Position numbers and translations under genes: made by a program
Shown: positions 1 to 7,727 of the stretch, one piece after another
Position numbering within the stretch: position 1 is the first letter of the stretch
How the letters are laid out: every line of letters starts with the position of its first letter
Assembly: GCA_019638185.1 (NCBI GenBank)
Contig: JAHBUH010000028.1
Span: 1 to 53,657, forward strand
Source of the DNA: Leadbetterella sp.
GTDB taxonomy: Bacteria > Bacteroidota > Bacteroidia > Cytophagales > Spirosomataceae
DNA: 53,657 nucleotides
Reading direction: 5' to 3'
The notes under the pieces: model-generated
Told to the model about the DNA's origin: nothing
The model's database searches: none
Seen by the model: the letters and a program-made list of their open reading frames with translations, nothing else

Positions 1-597
1 TGTGTATGAAATTAGTGGAAGAAGGGGTGTTGGACCTGGATAAACCGCTACACCAATATCTGAAAAAGCCCATTACCGAATATGAAAATTTCTCAGTACT
101 CAAAAATGATGACCGGTGGGAAAAAATCACCGCCAGGATGTGCCTTAGCCATACGACCGGTTTACCGCGGTTCCATGGTTACCACCATTGAGGATTACAC
201 CAAATTCATTGAATACGTAGTTCAGGGAAAGGGAATACATACAGAAACATTCAATGAAATGATACGGCCCCAGATAAGGATATATTCCAAAACCCAATTT
301 CCACCCATAACAGAAACCACTACCCGTGAAAATGACGATATCCGGCTGGCTTACGGGCTAGGCTGGGGCCTGATGAAAACCCCATACGGAAGAGCATTTT
401 TTAAAGAAAGTGGAGACGACGCCTGGAAGAATTACAATATAAATTTTATTGACAGGGGAATCTCTATCATTATAATGACCAATAGTGTTAACGGGAGTAT
501 GATTTTCAAAGATCTTTTGGAGCAGGTAATCGGTGATACATTTACACCGTGTAAGTGGGAGGGATATTATCCTGTAAAATATAAAACAGATAAGTAA
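1..597 (+). pseudogene. Broken serine beta-lactamase-family hydrolase (partial)
   Basis: Remnant of a class C beta-lactamase/penicillin-binding-protein-like serine hydrolase. Frame 1 (readable from about position 3) gives a family-typical segment, EEGVLDLDKPLHQYL, and the SHTTGLPRF motif, then stops at 191. A second frame continues from about 174 with MVTTIEDYTKF, LAYGLGWGL and an IIIMTNSVNGS-type C-terminus, ending at 597. In intact relatives roughly 150 residues, including the catalytic YxN motif, separate HTTGLP from the TTIEDY segment. Here they are joined directly with a frame change. An internal deletion plus frameshift explains this, so the gene cannot make a working enzyme. The N-terminus with the SxxK nucleophile lies beyond the window edge. 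It borders the AT-rich island that follows. Confidence 0.8.
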
Positions 598-652
598 TAT
601 TTTGTTAATTTTTGACCATAAAAAACTTACTATTAATAACTTACACCCAAAA

Positions 653-689
653 AATAACAGACCATTCCGAGGATATCCTCGGAATGGTC
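653..689. repeat. Palindrome copy 1 (upstream of dinD)
   Basis: A perfect 30-bp palindrome at 660-689. Its half-site is GACCATTCCGAGGAT, followed by its exact reverse complement, centred on GATATC. The eight bases just left of the symmetric part (AATAACAG, 653-660) are also present left of the copy inside dinD, so more than the palindrome is shared. It lies about 175 bp before the dinD start. No T-run follows it on either strand, so it does not look like an intrinsic terminator. Confidence 0.9.
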
Positions 690-863
690 CCGGGCCTCAC
701 AAACCGGCCATTTCAAGGGTATCTCCGGAAGAATAAACCTATTCAAAAATGACCATTCAAGCCTCACTTATAGAATAATTCAACTCTTTTTGATATAGCT
801 CCAAAATTATTCCCTACATTTACCCGGCATTTTCACCAAACTTTTCACTTAAATATATGGATT

Positions 864-1694
864 ATGACACACAATACCGTATTCGAGCAAATCCGTAAGA
901 CGGATAAAAAGGGCAACGAATTCTGGAGTGCCCGTGATTTAGCCAAAGCACTTGAATATTCCGAATACCGGCATTTCTTACCGGTAATTGACAGAGCCAA
1001 AGAAGCGTGTACAAACAGTGGTCAACGAATAACAGACCATTTCGAGGATATCCTCGAAATGGTTATCATCGGTTCAGGTGCCCGAAGGAAAACAGAAAGC
1101 GTAAAGCTTTCACGTTATGCATGTTATCTCATTGTACAAAACGCTGACCCCTCCAAAGAAGTAGTAGCTCTTGGGCAAACTTACTTTGCTGTACAAACCC
1201 GGTTACAGGAGATCCGCCAGATGGACGAGTATAACCGGCTAAGCACAGAAGATGAAAAACGACTTTTTCTACGTGATGAACTATCCAAGCATAATATTCA
1301 ATTGGCCGCTGCTGCCAAAGATGCAGGCGTGACAGAGCCCCTTGACTATGCCATTTTTCAGAATCATGGTTACATGGGCTTATATGGAGGCCTTGACGCT
1401 AAAGGAATTCACGAACGGAAAGGATTAAAAAAGAGCCAGCAAATACTGGATCACATGGGAAGTACCGAATTGGCTGCCAACCTTTTCCGTGCTACCCAAA
1501 CAGAAGAAAAACTCCGCAGGGAAAATATAAAAGGAAAACAAAAAGCCAATGACACCCATCTTGAAGTAGGTAAAAAAGTCCGTAAAACCATAGCAGAACT
1601 GGAAGGTACCATGCCGGAAGATTTACCGGTGGCTGATAGTATTAAGAAAATTAGTATGAGTAAGCAAGCCTGGGTGTCAGAAAAGAAAAAATAG
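864..1694 (+). CDS. dinD: DNA damage-inducible protein D (DinD homologue)
   Basis: A 276-residue protein that follows E. coli DinD (about 274 residues) almost end to end. Matching segments include FWSARDLAKALEYSEYRHF, AKEACTNSGQ, LSRYACYLIVQNADPSKEV, QTYFAVQTR, QNHGYMGLYGGLDAKGIHER, DHMGSTELAANLFRATQTEE and a KVRKTIAELEGTMPEDLP tail. The N-terminal part is Bro-N-like. In E. coli the gene is SOS-induced and the protein has been reported, from memory, to restrain RecA. Residues 58-67 (DHFEDILEMV) are encoded by a perfect 28-bp palindrome that recurs on both sides of the gene. The start at 864 gives the family length. A TACATTTA sequence about 50 bp upstream resembles TAnnTTTG with one mismatch. 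Base composition is AT-rich, like the rest of the island. Confidence 0.93.
   Translation: MTHNTVFEQIRKTDKKGNEFWSARDLAKALEYSEYRHFLPVIDRAKEACTNSGQRITDHFEDILEMVIIGSGARRKTESVKLSRYACYLIVQNADPSKEVVALGQTYFAVQTRLQEIRQMDEYNRLSTEDEKRLFLRDELSKHNIQLAAAAKDAGVTEPLDYAIFQNHGYMGLYGGLDAKGIHERKGLKKSQQILDHMGSTELAANLFRATQTEEKLRRENIKGKQKANDTHLEVGKKVRKTIAELEGTMPEDLPVADSIKKISMSKQAWVSEKKK
1028..1063. repeat. Palindrome copy 2 (inside dinD)
   Basis: A perfect 28-bp palindrome at 1036-1063 with half-site ACCATTTCGAGGAT, preceded by the shared AATAACAG (1028-1035). It encodes dinD residues 58-67, which are conserved in E. coli DinD (DHFEEILDMV by memory). The symmetric base pair that is C/G in copy 1 is T/A here on both arms, so symmetry is kept. 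Confidence 0.9.
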
Positions 1695-1750
1695 CGAGAC
1701 TCATGTATTTATTAAGTTTTTGATGCCTTAAAAGCAGATTTGAAGCACCT

Positions 1751-1780
1751 GACCATTCCGAGGATATCCTCGAAATGGTC
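1751..1780. repeat. Palindrome copy 3 (between dinD and mazG-like gene)
   Basis: A 30-bp near-palindrome. Its left arm is identical to copy 1 (GACCATTCCGAGGAT). Its right arm matches the copy 2 type (ATCCTCGAAATGGTC), leaving one mismatched pair. It sits 57 bp after the dinD stop and about 147 bp before the mazG-like start, roughly the same spacing as copy 1 from dinD. No T-tract follows. Confidence 0.88.
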
Positions 1781-1866
1781 ACCCACTTTAATCACACTAA
1801 TAACCGGACCAGAGGCCAATAACTTCCTGGAATATCAGACAATACAAATGAATTTGTGTATTTTTA

Positions 1867-1874
1867 TACCTTTG
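1867..1874 (+). promoter_or_regulatory. Putative Bacteroidota -7 element for the mazG-like operon
   Basis: TACCTTTG matches the TAnnTTTG consensus and lies 53 bp before the mazG-like start. No well-spaced -33 TTG was found, so this rests on the -7 element alone. Confidence 0.4.
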
Positions 1875-1926
1875 AAGTGCAGCTAAGCCATAGCCACGCT
1901 ATTCAAATCTATAAAGCTATACAGAA

Positions 1927-2256
1927 ATGGAAAATTTTGACTCCCTCATATCGGAAATTGTCAGGTTCAGAGATGCAAGAGATTGGGAACAGTTTCATAA
2001 CTCCAAAGATTTAGCCATCGCGTTATCACTGGAGGCTTCCGAGCTGTTAGAGTTATTCCTCTGGAAACAGAATGAAGAATTTAATACTGATAAGTTGAAA
2101 GAAGAACTGGCAGATGTATTGATGTATGCTTTGTTATTGGCCAATAAACACCAGCTTGATGTCAGTCAGATTATCCGGGATAAGATTAAAAGGAATTCTG
2201 AAAAATACCCGGTAAATAAAGCTAAAGGCACAGCAAAGAAATACGATGAATTATAA
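1927..2256 (+). CDS. MazG-like nucleotide pyrophosphohydrolase
   Basis: A 109-residue all-alpha NTP-pyrophosphatase of the MazG/RS21-C6 superfamily. Members hydrolyse nucleoside triphosphates to monophosphate and pyrophosphate with Mg2+. The metal-binding signature is visible as E36-x2-E39 (in SLEASELLE) and E60-x2-D63 (in KEELADVLMY). The C-terminal segment with NSEKYPV is typical of the short single-domain forms. Its stop codon overlaps the start of the next gene by 11 bp, so the two are probably translationally coupled. In this island it may clean or deplete nucleotides in support of the nuclease-ATPase downstream, which is inference. Confidence 0.88.
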   Translation: MENFDSLISEIVRFRDARDWEQFHNSKDLAIALSLEASELLELFLWKQNEEFNTDKLKEELADVLMYALLLANKHQLDVSQIIRDKIKRNSEKYPVNKAKGTAKKYDEL

Positions 2257-4447
2257 GAAATCAGCCATGAATTTTAATATTCATCAATATCCTGTTGACC
2301 GTGCATTAGAGCCTACTCTGATCGAGCACCATCGTGAATATTTAAATTGGCCACTTATTTATTTTTTAGAGGGTGAAGGAAAAGAGAATAGAGAAGCGTA
2401 TGTGGGTGAAACAACAGATGTCTTAACCCGGTTAAAAACACATTCAAAATCAGAAAAGAAGCAAAATCTAAGTTTTGTCAGCCTTATACTAAGTGATTTA
2501 TTGAATAAGTCAGCCGCATTGGATATTGAGTCCAACCTGATCCGGTATATTGCAGCAGACGGTCAGTATGTGTTACAAAATGGTAATTTAGGTATAGCAG
2601 ACCACCAGTACTATCAGCAAAAGGAGGTTTATCAGACCTTATTCAGAGATATTTGGGGAGAATTACGAAGCATGGGAATTGCCAGGTATTCGCTCGAGCA
2701 TATTAATAATTCGAATGTATTCAAATATTCACCATATAAATCTTTGTCTAAAGAACAGGTTAAGGGTTTAAAGATTATTCTAAACTGTTTGTTGGATGAA
2801 AATGCAAAAGTAAGCCTTATTGAAGGAGGGGCGGGAACCGGAAAGTCCATCTTAGCTATTTTCCTCTTTAAGCTTTTAAAAACAGATCTCCATGATTTTA
2901 ACCATTTGGATTTTGATGAGGATGACCAGGAGCTGTTTTCTCTTTTAGAGAAGGTAAAGAAGAAATATGGTGATTTGAATATGGCATTGGTTATTCCTAT
3001 GGCTTCATTCCGGAAAACTATTTCAAGTGTATTCAAAAATATTAAAGGCTTATCCCATAAAATGGTGATTGGCCCTTCCGAAATGGTAAAGCAGGAATAT
3101 GATTTACTGATTATAGATGAAGGGCACCGACTACGAAGAAGAGTAAACTTAGGCTCATATTTTGGTACGTTTGACCAAAATACCGAAATTTTAGGCCTGG
3201 ATAAAAAGACATCGTCTGAATTGGATTGGGTTCAGATTCAAAGTAAAAAGTCAATCATTTTCTACGATGAGCTTCAATCCATTAAACCCTCTGATGTTTC
3301 CGGTGAGAGCTTTTATGAGTTGAAAAAACGGCTTACTACAAGGAAAGAAAAGCTCACGGTACAATTACGCATAAAAGGTGGGAATGAATATGTAAAACTG
3401 GTACATCAACTATTTGACGACAGTAAACAGCATAAATCCCAAATTAAAGATACCAGCCTCTATGATTTCAAATTATTTGATAACCTGGACGATATGGTCG
3501 AACAAATCCGTATCAAAGACCAACAAAAGGGTTTATCAAGAATAGTAGCCGGTTTTGCCTGGGAGTGGATTTCCAAAAAGAACAAATTATTGTTCGATAT
3601 TCAAATCGGGGATACCCTGTTAAAATGGAATAGCACAGAGAAAGATTGGATCAACTCTAAAAATGCCATAAAAGAAGTAGGCTGTATACATACCACTCAG
3701 GGCTATGATTTAAACTATACCGGCGTAATTATTGGCCCCGAATTAGATTATGATTTTACTACTAATCAATTTGTAGTTTATAGAGAGAGGTATAAAGATA
3801 AAAACGGCAAAAACTCAATTAAAAACCTCCGGGTACTTTTAGATTATATCCTTAATATTTACAGAACTTTATTTCTACGAGGCATGGAAGGAACATACGT
3901 TTATGTATGTAATCCTAACCTGAGAAAGTATCTCGCTCAGTTCATTCCCGCAAATGCCCCTAACGAAGAGCATAAATCCACTTACACCATCGTCCATAAG
4001 CCTAATGAATTTACAGTGCCTTATTATGATCTGGAAATAGCAGCAGGAAGTTTTTCAGATCAACAATCCGTAGAAAATATAACATATATTGAACTTCCTG
4101 ACTTAAGGCAGAATGAAGACCATTTTGTGTGCAGAGTAGTAGGAGAGTCGATGAACAAAATAATCCCGAACGGTAGCTTATGTTTGTTCAAAAAATATAC
4201 CGGCGGAAGCCGGAATGGACTTATAACTTTAGTAGAAGGAAGCGAAATACACGATACCGACTCCGGCGCAAATTATACCATAAAGGAATATTCAAGCAAA
4301 AAGATCACCGACGAGGAAGGCTGGCATCACGAAGAAATAATTCTGAAGCCCTTATCTACAGATCCCTATAATTCTATTGTTTTGAAAGGTGGAGAAATTA
4401 TGAATTTTCAGGTGATTGGGATTTTTGTTAGGGTGTTGGGAGAATAG
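2246..4447 (+). CDS. GIY-YIG nuclease / DUF2075 P-loop ATPase / S24 autopeptidase fusion
   Basis: A 733-residue three-part protein. Residues about 35-105 look like a GIY-YIG nuclease: IYF, AYVGET, R62, H66 and E95 in LDIESNLI. Residues about 165-560 form a DUF2075-type P-loop ATPase/helicase core, with Walker A GGAGTGKS (194-201), Walker B LLIIDE (D291, E292) and a late motif IHTTQGYDLNYTGVIIG. Residues about 595-733 are a LexA/UmuD-like S24 domain with an AAGSF cleavage-type site (A600-G601), nucleophile S635 in VVGESMN and general-base lysine K680 in YTIKEY. The A-to-S spacing of 35 equals that of LexA (A84, S119). The start at 2246 overlaps mazG; M8 at 2267 is an alternative. No separate LexA-type DNA-binding domain is seen. 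Roles in DNA damage or phage response are inference. Confidence 0.88.
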   Translation: MNYKKSAMNFNIHQYPVDRALEPTLIEHHREYLNWPLIYFLEGEGKENREAYVGETTDVLTRLKTHSKSEKKQNLSFVSLILSDLLNKSAALDIESNLIRYIAADGQYVLQNGNLGIADHQYYQQKEVYQTLFRDIWGELRSMGIARYSLEHINNSNVFKYSPYKSLSKEQVKGLKIILNCLLDENAKVSLIEGGAGTGKSILAIFLFKLLKTDLHDFNHLDFDEDDQELFSLLEKVKKKYGDLNMALVIPMASFRKTISSVFKNIKGLSHKMVIGPSEMVKQEYDLLIIDEGHRLRRRVNLGSYFGTFDQNTEILGLDKKTSSELDWVQIQSKKSIIFYDELQSIKPSDVSGESFYELKKRLTTRKEKLTVQLRIKGGNEYVKLVHQLFDDSKQHKSQIKDTSLYDFKLFDNLDDMVEQIRIKDQQKGLSRIVAGFAWEWISKKNKLLFDIQIGDTLLKWNSTEKDWINSKNAIKEVGCIHTTQGYDLNYTGVIIGPELDYDFTTNQFVVYRERYKDKNGKNSIKNLRVLLDYILNIYRTLFLRGMEGTYVYVCNPNLRKYLAQFIPANAPNEEHKSTYTIVHKPNEFTVPYYDLEIAAGSFSDQQSVENITYIELPDLRQNEDHFVCRVVGESMNKIIPNGSLCLFKKYTGGSRNGLITLVEGSEIHDTDSGANYTIKEYSSKKITDEEGWHHEEIILKPLSTDPYNSIVLKGGEIMNFQVIGIFVRVLGE

Positions 4448-4523
4448 TAGTTAAGGTAGTGTAATGTGAACTTTGTCATCTGGATTTTTTTTAGGCACCG
4501 TCCAGTAAACAATTTTTCATTAA

Positions 4524-4784
4524 TTATCTTTTTAAACTAATTGATTTCTCCAACCTCAAAATCATCTCATCCATCTCTTTAAGCCTCTGTCCATAAAGAG
4601 TATTTTTCTCATCATAAAGCTGAGCTATATTATCAATAGGATTGAAGGTAATCGTTCCAAAATTAAGACTATTTAAAGAGCTATAATCTCCAAACGTACT
4701 CACAACAATATTTACTATCTGCTCCATATCAAAATTCTGAAACACTTCCACCGGAATTTTCAGGTTTTTATGGGTAGATGTCAC
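4524..4784 (-). pseudogene. Headless remnant of an XRE-type regulator
   Basis: An 86-codon open frame resembling the C-terminal tail of Bacteroidota XRE/helix-turn-helix regulators: IPVEVFQNFD, a central FNPID segment, then a coiled-coil-like KNTLYGQRLKEMDEMILRLEK tail. The N-terminal helix-turn-helix domain that such proteins carry is missing; upstream on this strand there is only low-complexity sequence. I read it as a truncated gene at the right edge of the AT-rich island. It could instead be a small stand-alone protein; the family assignment is from pattern memory. Confidence 0.5.
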
Positions 4785-4826
4785 CGTTTTAATAGTGTTT
4801 TTGCTTGTTGGGTTTCTGTGATAAAT

Positions 4827-4946
4827 TATGTAAAACCCGTAATCTTACATAACCCCACCCCCAAATTCTAACCCACTCCCACACAATCCTCATTCCCCAT
4901 TGCATCACCCAAGTATTTAACGGAAGTTTGTAACGGGTTTTACATA
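4827..4946. repeat. 14-bp inverted repeat bounding about 90 bp
   Basis: TATGTAAAACCCGT (4827-4840) and its exact reverse complement (4933-4946) enclose a C-rich, strand-asymmetric spacer. The right arm ends nine bases before the sensor kinase start codon. It also marks the point where base composition changes from AT-rich to the GC-richer background. It could be a minimal mobile element scar or a regulatory hairpin. Confidence 0.6.
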
Positions 4947-4954
4947 TACCGGAA

Positions 4955-6655
4955 ATGATCAGAAGGAAGTTTTTATACTTAATAGTAATAGTCTGGGGGA
5001 TCATGAGCCCGGCTGTTGCCCAGGAAATGCGTTTTGGGAATAACATCCTGTTTGATATGATGATGACGGAGAAAGACCGGATGATTACCGAACCGGTGTA
5101 TGTGCCTGTGAGCGATACCGCCGTTTACCGCATCTTTGACCGGATGAAAAAGGACGGGAGGAAAAGCTTCACTCCTAAAAGCCCCGTCATGCTTGGGATA
5201 AAGCTTAACCCGTCTCTGGTGTACTATTACGGCGGGCTCGTGCCTTCTGTCTCCAAATATTACCAGACTTTTACCATCTCTGACAGCTCTGCGGCAGAGG
5301 TGATGGCGCTGGGGGTAAACCCGGAGAATGTGGATGACTTCCACTACCGGGTAGTGGAAAACGATAGCCTGGAAGTGGTGCCGTGGTCACCCATTCCCCG
5401 GCTGGAGCAGCGTTATGGCGCCAAACACCCTTTTGGCTTTCTGGGCAGCTTTAAAGCTCCTGGCCGGCGGGTGATGGTAGAAGTGGCCTCCAAAGAGAAT
5501 TACGGCGTCCGGGAAGGCGTGATTTTCGACTGGCGGAAAAGCTTTAAGCCGGTGCTTTCACAGATCATTATCAGCACGCCTCATGATTATTTTGACCTTC
5601 GTTCCAGCCTCTTTAATAAGAACTATGCCGGCCGGTTTGATCATGACGGGATGCCGCTGGATTTCAGGTTTCCGGCAGACAGCGTACTGAGTATCACGCT
5701 TCAGTTTAAAAAGCCGGAGACCCTGGTGCATACGGTGTACCTTATTAGCCAGCAGAATAGTAAGGCGGATACTTCTCACCTGGGCTTTGTAGATCAGTAT
5801 GGTTTTTTCCGCTTAAACCGTTCCTATTTTTCCCAGCCGGGCCGGTATGAGCTGATTATCAAAAAACAGGAGAAAGTACCGGATTGGAACAGCCCGCACA
5901 TGCTGCGCCTGGCTTTTGATGTGCTCCCATCAGGTGAAACGGCCATTTGGAGAAAGGTGCTGCCTTATTCCGGGGTGCTGATCCTGCTTTTTGCGGTCTA
6001 CCTGGGGTATTCGCGGCGGAGACTGCGGACCGAACAGCGGCAGAAAAGAACGGCACAGTTACGGCTGAAGTCGCTGCGAGCGCAGCTTAACCCGCATTTT
6101 ATGTTTAATGCGCTGAGTTCTGTGCAGAACCTGATGAATAAAAACGAGCTCCTGGAGGCCAACCGCTACCTTTCCAAGTTTGCGGGCCTCACCCGAGCCG
6201 TCTTAAACACTACCGAACGGGAGATGATCAGCCTGCAGGAAGAGCTGGCCATCACCGAAGATTACCTGCAAATGGAGCAGCTTCGCTTTGGGTTTCGCTA
6301 CGTGCAGGACGTAACAGATGCCCTTAGCCCCGGCAATACCGATGTTCCGGCTATGCTGCTTCAGCCCTTTATTGAGAATGCAGTGAAGCACGGAGTAGGC
6401 GGGATGCGGGACCGGGGACTGATCCGGGTGAATGTCCGTACTGAAAAGAATAATCTCCTGCTTTCGGTCACCGATAACGGTCCCGGTTTTGATACGGCCA
6501 CTACCCGAAAAGAAGGCTCTTTCGGCTTAAAGCTGAGCGAGGAGCGGATCACAGCCCTTAACGAGGTGTATAAGAATATCGCACTGAACATCAGTTCTGT
6601 ACCCGGGCATACAGAGGTGAAGATCACTTTTTATCACTGGATAAGTTATGAGTAA
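4955..6655 (+). CDS. LytS/YehU-type sensor histidine kinase
   Basis: A 566-residue membrane histidine kinase. A signal segment (about 1-21, ending AVAQ) leads into a roughly 310-residue extracytoplasmic domain I do not recognise. A single membrane helix follows at about 338-356, then a HisKA_LytS (PF06580-type) core with phospho-acceptor H381 in LNPHFMFNALSSVQNLM. The ATP-binding region has N-box LLQPFIENAVKHGVG and a DNGPGFD G-box. It lies 128 bp before a LytTR response regulator on the same strand, so the two should form a phosphorelay pair. The signal is unknown. Confidence 0.93.
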   Translation: MIRRKFLYLIVIVWGIMSPAVAQEMRFGNNILFDMMMTEKDRMITEPVYVPVSDTAVYRIFDRMKKDGRKSFTPKSPVMLGIKLNPSLVYYYGGLVPSVSKYYQTFTISDSSAAEVMALGVNPENVDDFHYRVVENDSLEVVPWSPIPRLEQRYGAKHPFGFLGSFKAPGRRVMVEVASKENYGVREGVIFDWRKSFKPVLSQIIISTPHDYFDLRSSLFNKNYAGRFDHDGMPLDFRFPADSVLSITLQFKKPETLVHTVYLISQQNSKADTSHLGFVDQYGFFRLNRSYFSQPGRYELIIKKQEKVPDWNSPHMLRLAFDVLPSGETAIWRKVLPYSGVLILLFAVYLGYSRRRLRTEQRQKRTAQLRLKSLRAQLNPHFMFNALSSVQNLMNKNELLEANRYLSKFAGLTRAVLNTTEREMISLQEELAITEDYLQMEQLRFGFRYVQDVTDALSPGNTDVPAMLLQPFIENAVKHGVGGMRDRGLIRVNVRTEKNNLLLSVTDNGPGFDTATTRKEGSFGLKLSEERITALNEVYKNIALNISSVPGHTEVKITFYHWISYE

Positions 6656-6671
6656 TGAGCTTAGAGCTATG

Positions 6672-6730
6672 CGTTTAAGGCGCATCCGGCTAATGGATAA
6701 AGCGACGCATCGCCTGCCGGTGCGACGCAC
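6672..6730. repeat. REP-like GC-rich hairpin between kinase and regulator
   Basis: An imperfect stem pairs CGCATCCGGC (6681-6690) with GCCGGTGCG (6716-6724), with one bulged base. GCGACGC occurs twice (6702-6708 and 6722-6728). It sits in the gap between the kinase and response regulator genes and superficially resembles enterobacterial REP sequences. It could modulate the kinase:regulator mRNA ratio. Confidence 0.4.
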
Positions 6731-6783
6731 AACGATTCGCCTCAAGGTTCACAACTCATGGTTCACAGCTAAAATTTAAAAAC

Positions 6784-7539
6784 ATGGAAATAAAAGCAGT
6801 TATCATTGATGACGAGGTCCCTAACGTGGAAAACCTGCAAAACATGCTGGAAAAATGGTGTTCCGGTATTCAGGTGGCCGGAAGCGCTACCGGGGCGGCA
6901 GAAGGAATAGACGTGATTAGGCGCGTAAAGCCGGATCTCCTGTTCCTGGATATCCAGATGCCTGACGGTTCGGGTTTTGATGTATTGCGGGCGTTTTCGG
7001 GGATTGATTTTGAGGTGATTTTTGTCACGGCCTATGATCAGTACGGCATCCAGGCCATTAAGTTTTCGGCGCTCGACTACCTGCTGAAGCCCGTGGATGT
7101 TTTCCAGCTACAGGAAGCCACGGCCAAAGCCCGCGGAAAGCTGGCGGCAAAAGACCGGAACCGGAATATCAGCAATCTCCTGGAGTATATCCGGAAGACG
7201 CAGGCGGATTTTCCCAAGATCGCCCTGCCTACTTCGCAGGAAACGCATTTTGTGGCCGTTAACCGGATCCTGCGCTGTGAGGCATCGAATAACTATACTA
7301 CTTTCTACATGCGGGATCAGGCGCCTGTGCTGGTATCGAAAACCCTGAAGGAGTTTGAAGAGCTGCTGGCACCGTACGGGTTTCAGCGGGTGCATCAGTC
7401 GCACCTGGTGAATTTTATGTTTGTACGGAGCCTTTTGAAGGAAGACGGGGGAGTGCTGGTGATGGAGGATGGGGTGAAGGTGCCGGTGTCACGGCAGAAC
7501 CTGGAGAAAGTGAAGAATGTGCTTACGGGAGTAGGGTAG
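6784..7539 (+). CDS. LytTR-family response regulator
   Basis: A 251-residue two-domain regulator. The N-terminal receiver (1 to about 120) has acidic pair D9/D10, phospho-acceptor D56 in LLFLDIQMPD, the T of VTAYD and K in LLKPVD. The C-terminal LytTR DNA-binding domain (about 150-250) shows the RCEASNNYTTFY and RVHQSHLVNFMFV segments of that family. It is partner of the upstream LytS-type kinase, and should bind direct repeats in target promoters once phosphorylated. Confidence 0.93.
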   Translation: MEIKAVIIDDEVPNVENLQNMLEKWCSGIQVAGSATGAAEGIDVIRRVKPDLLFLDIQMPDGSGFDVLRAFSGIDFEVIFVTAYDQYGIQAIKFSALDYLLKPVDVFQLQEATAKARGKLAAKDRNRNISNLLEYIRKTQADFPKIALPTSQETHFVAVNRILRCEASNNYTTFYMRDQAPVLVSKTLKEFEELLAPYGFQRVHQSHLVNFMFVRSLLKEDGGVLVMEDGVKVPVSRQNLEKVKNVLTGVG

Positions 7540-7608
7540 GGTTCTTGAAAACCTGGTTGACTAGCCCGTCCCGCGTGTATTCGTGCTTTCTTTTCAAGCT
7601 GTCGCCGG

Positions 7609-7657
7609 GCAGGCCCGAACTGATAGCACCCTGCATCACTTGTCAATTCGGGCCTGC
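7609..7657. repeat. 11-bp inverted repeat after the response regulator
   Basis: GCAGGCCCGAA (7609-7619) pairs with TTCGGGCCTGC (7647-7657) across a 27-base loop, in the 188-bp gap before the thioredoxin-like gene. No T-tract follows, so it is at best a weak terminator or an mRNA structure. Confidence 0.45.
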
Positions 7658-7727
7658 GTGGCCAACTTTGGCAGGAACCAAGCCACTGCATTCCCCCCTT
7701 AATAATTAAACAAACAAAACATCTTAT

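Noticed and set aside
660-1780. The palindromes as a CRISPR-like array or as terminators
   Set aside because: Spacing is irregular (hundreds of bases), one copy is inside a coding sequence, and none is followed by a T-tract.
4789-5046. An 85-codon leftward frame before the kinase gene
   Set aside because: It is tryptophan- and glycine-rich translation of the C-rich spacer within the inverted repeat, with no gene-like features.
6656-6783. The REP-like block as enterobacterial contamination
   Set aside because: The resemblance to E. coli REP is only partial and both flanking genes are typical Bacteroidota LytS/LytTR genes.
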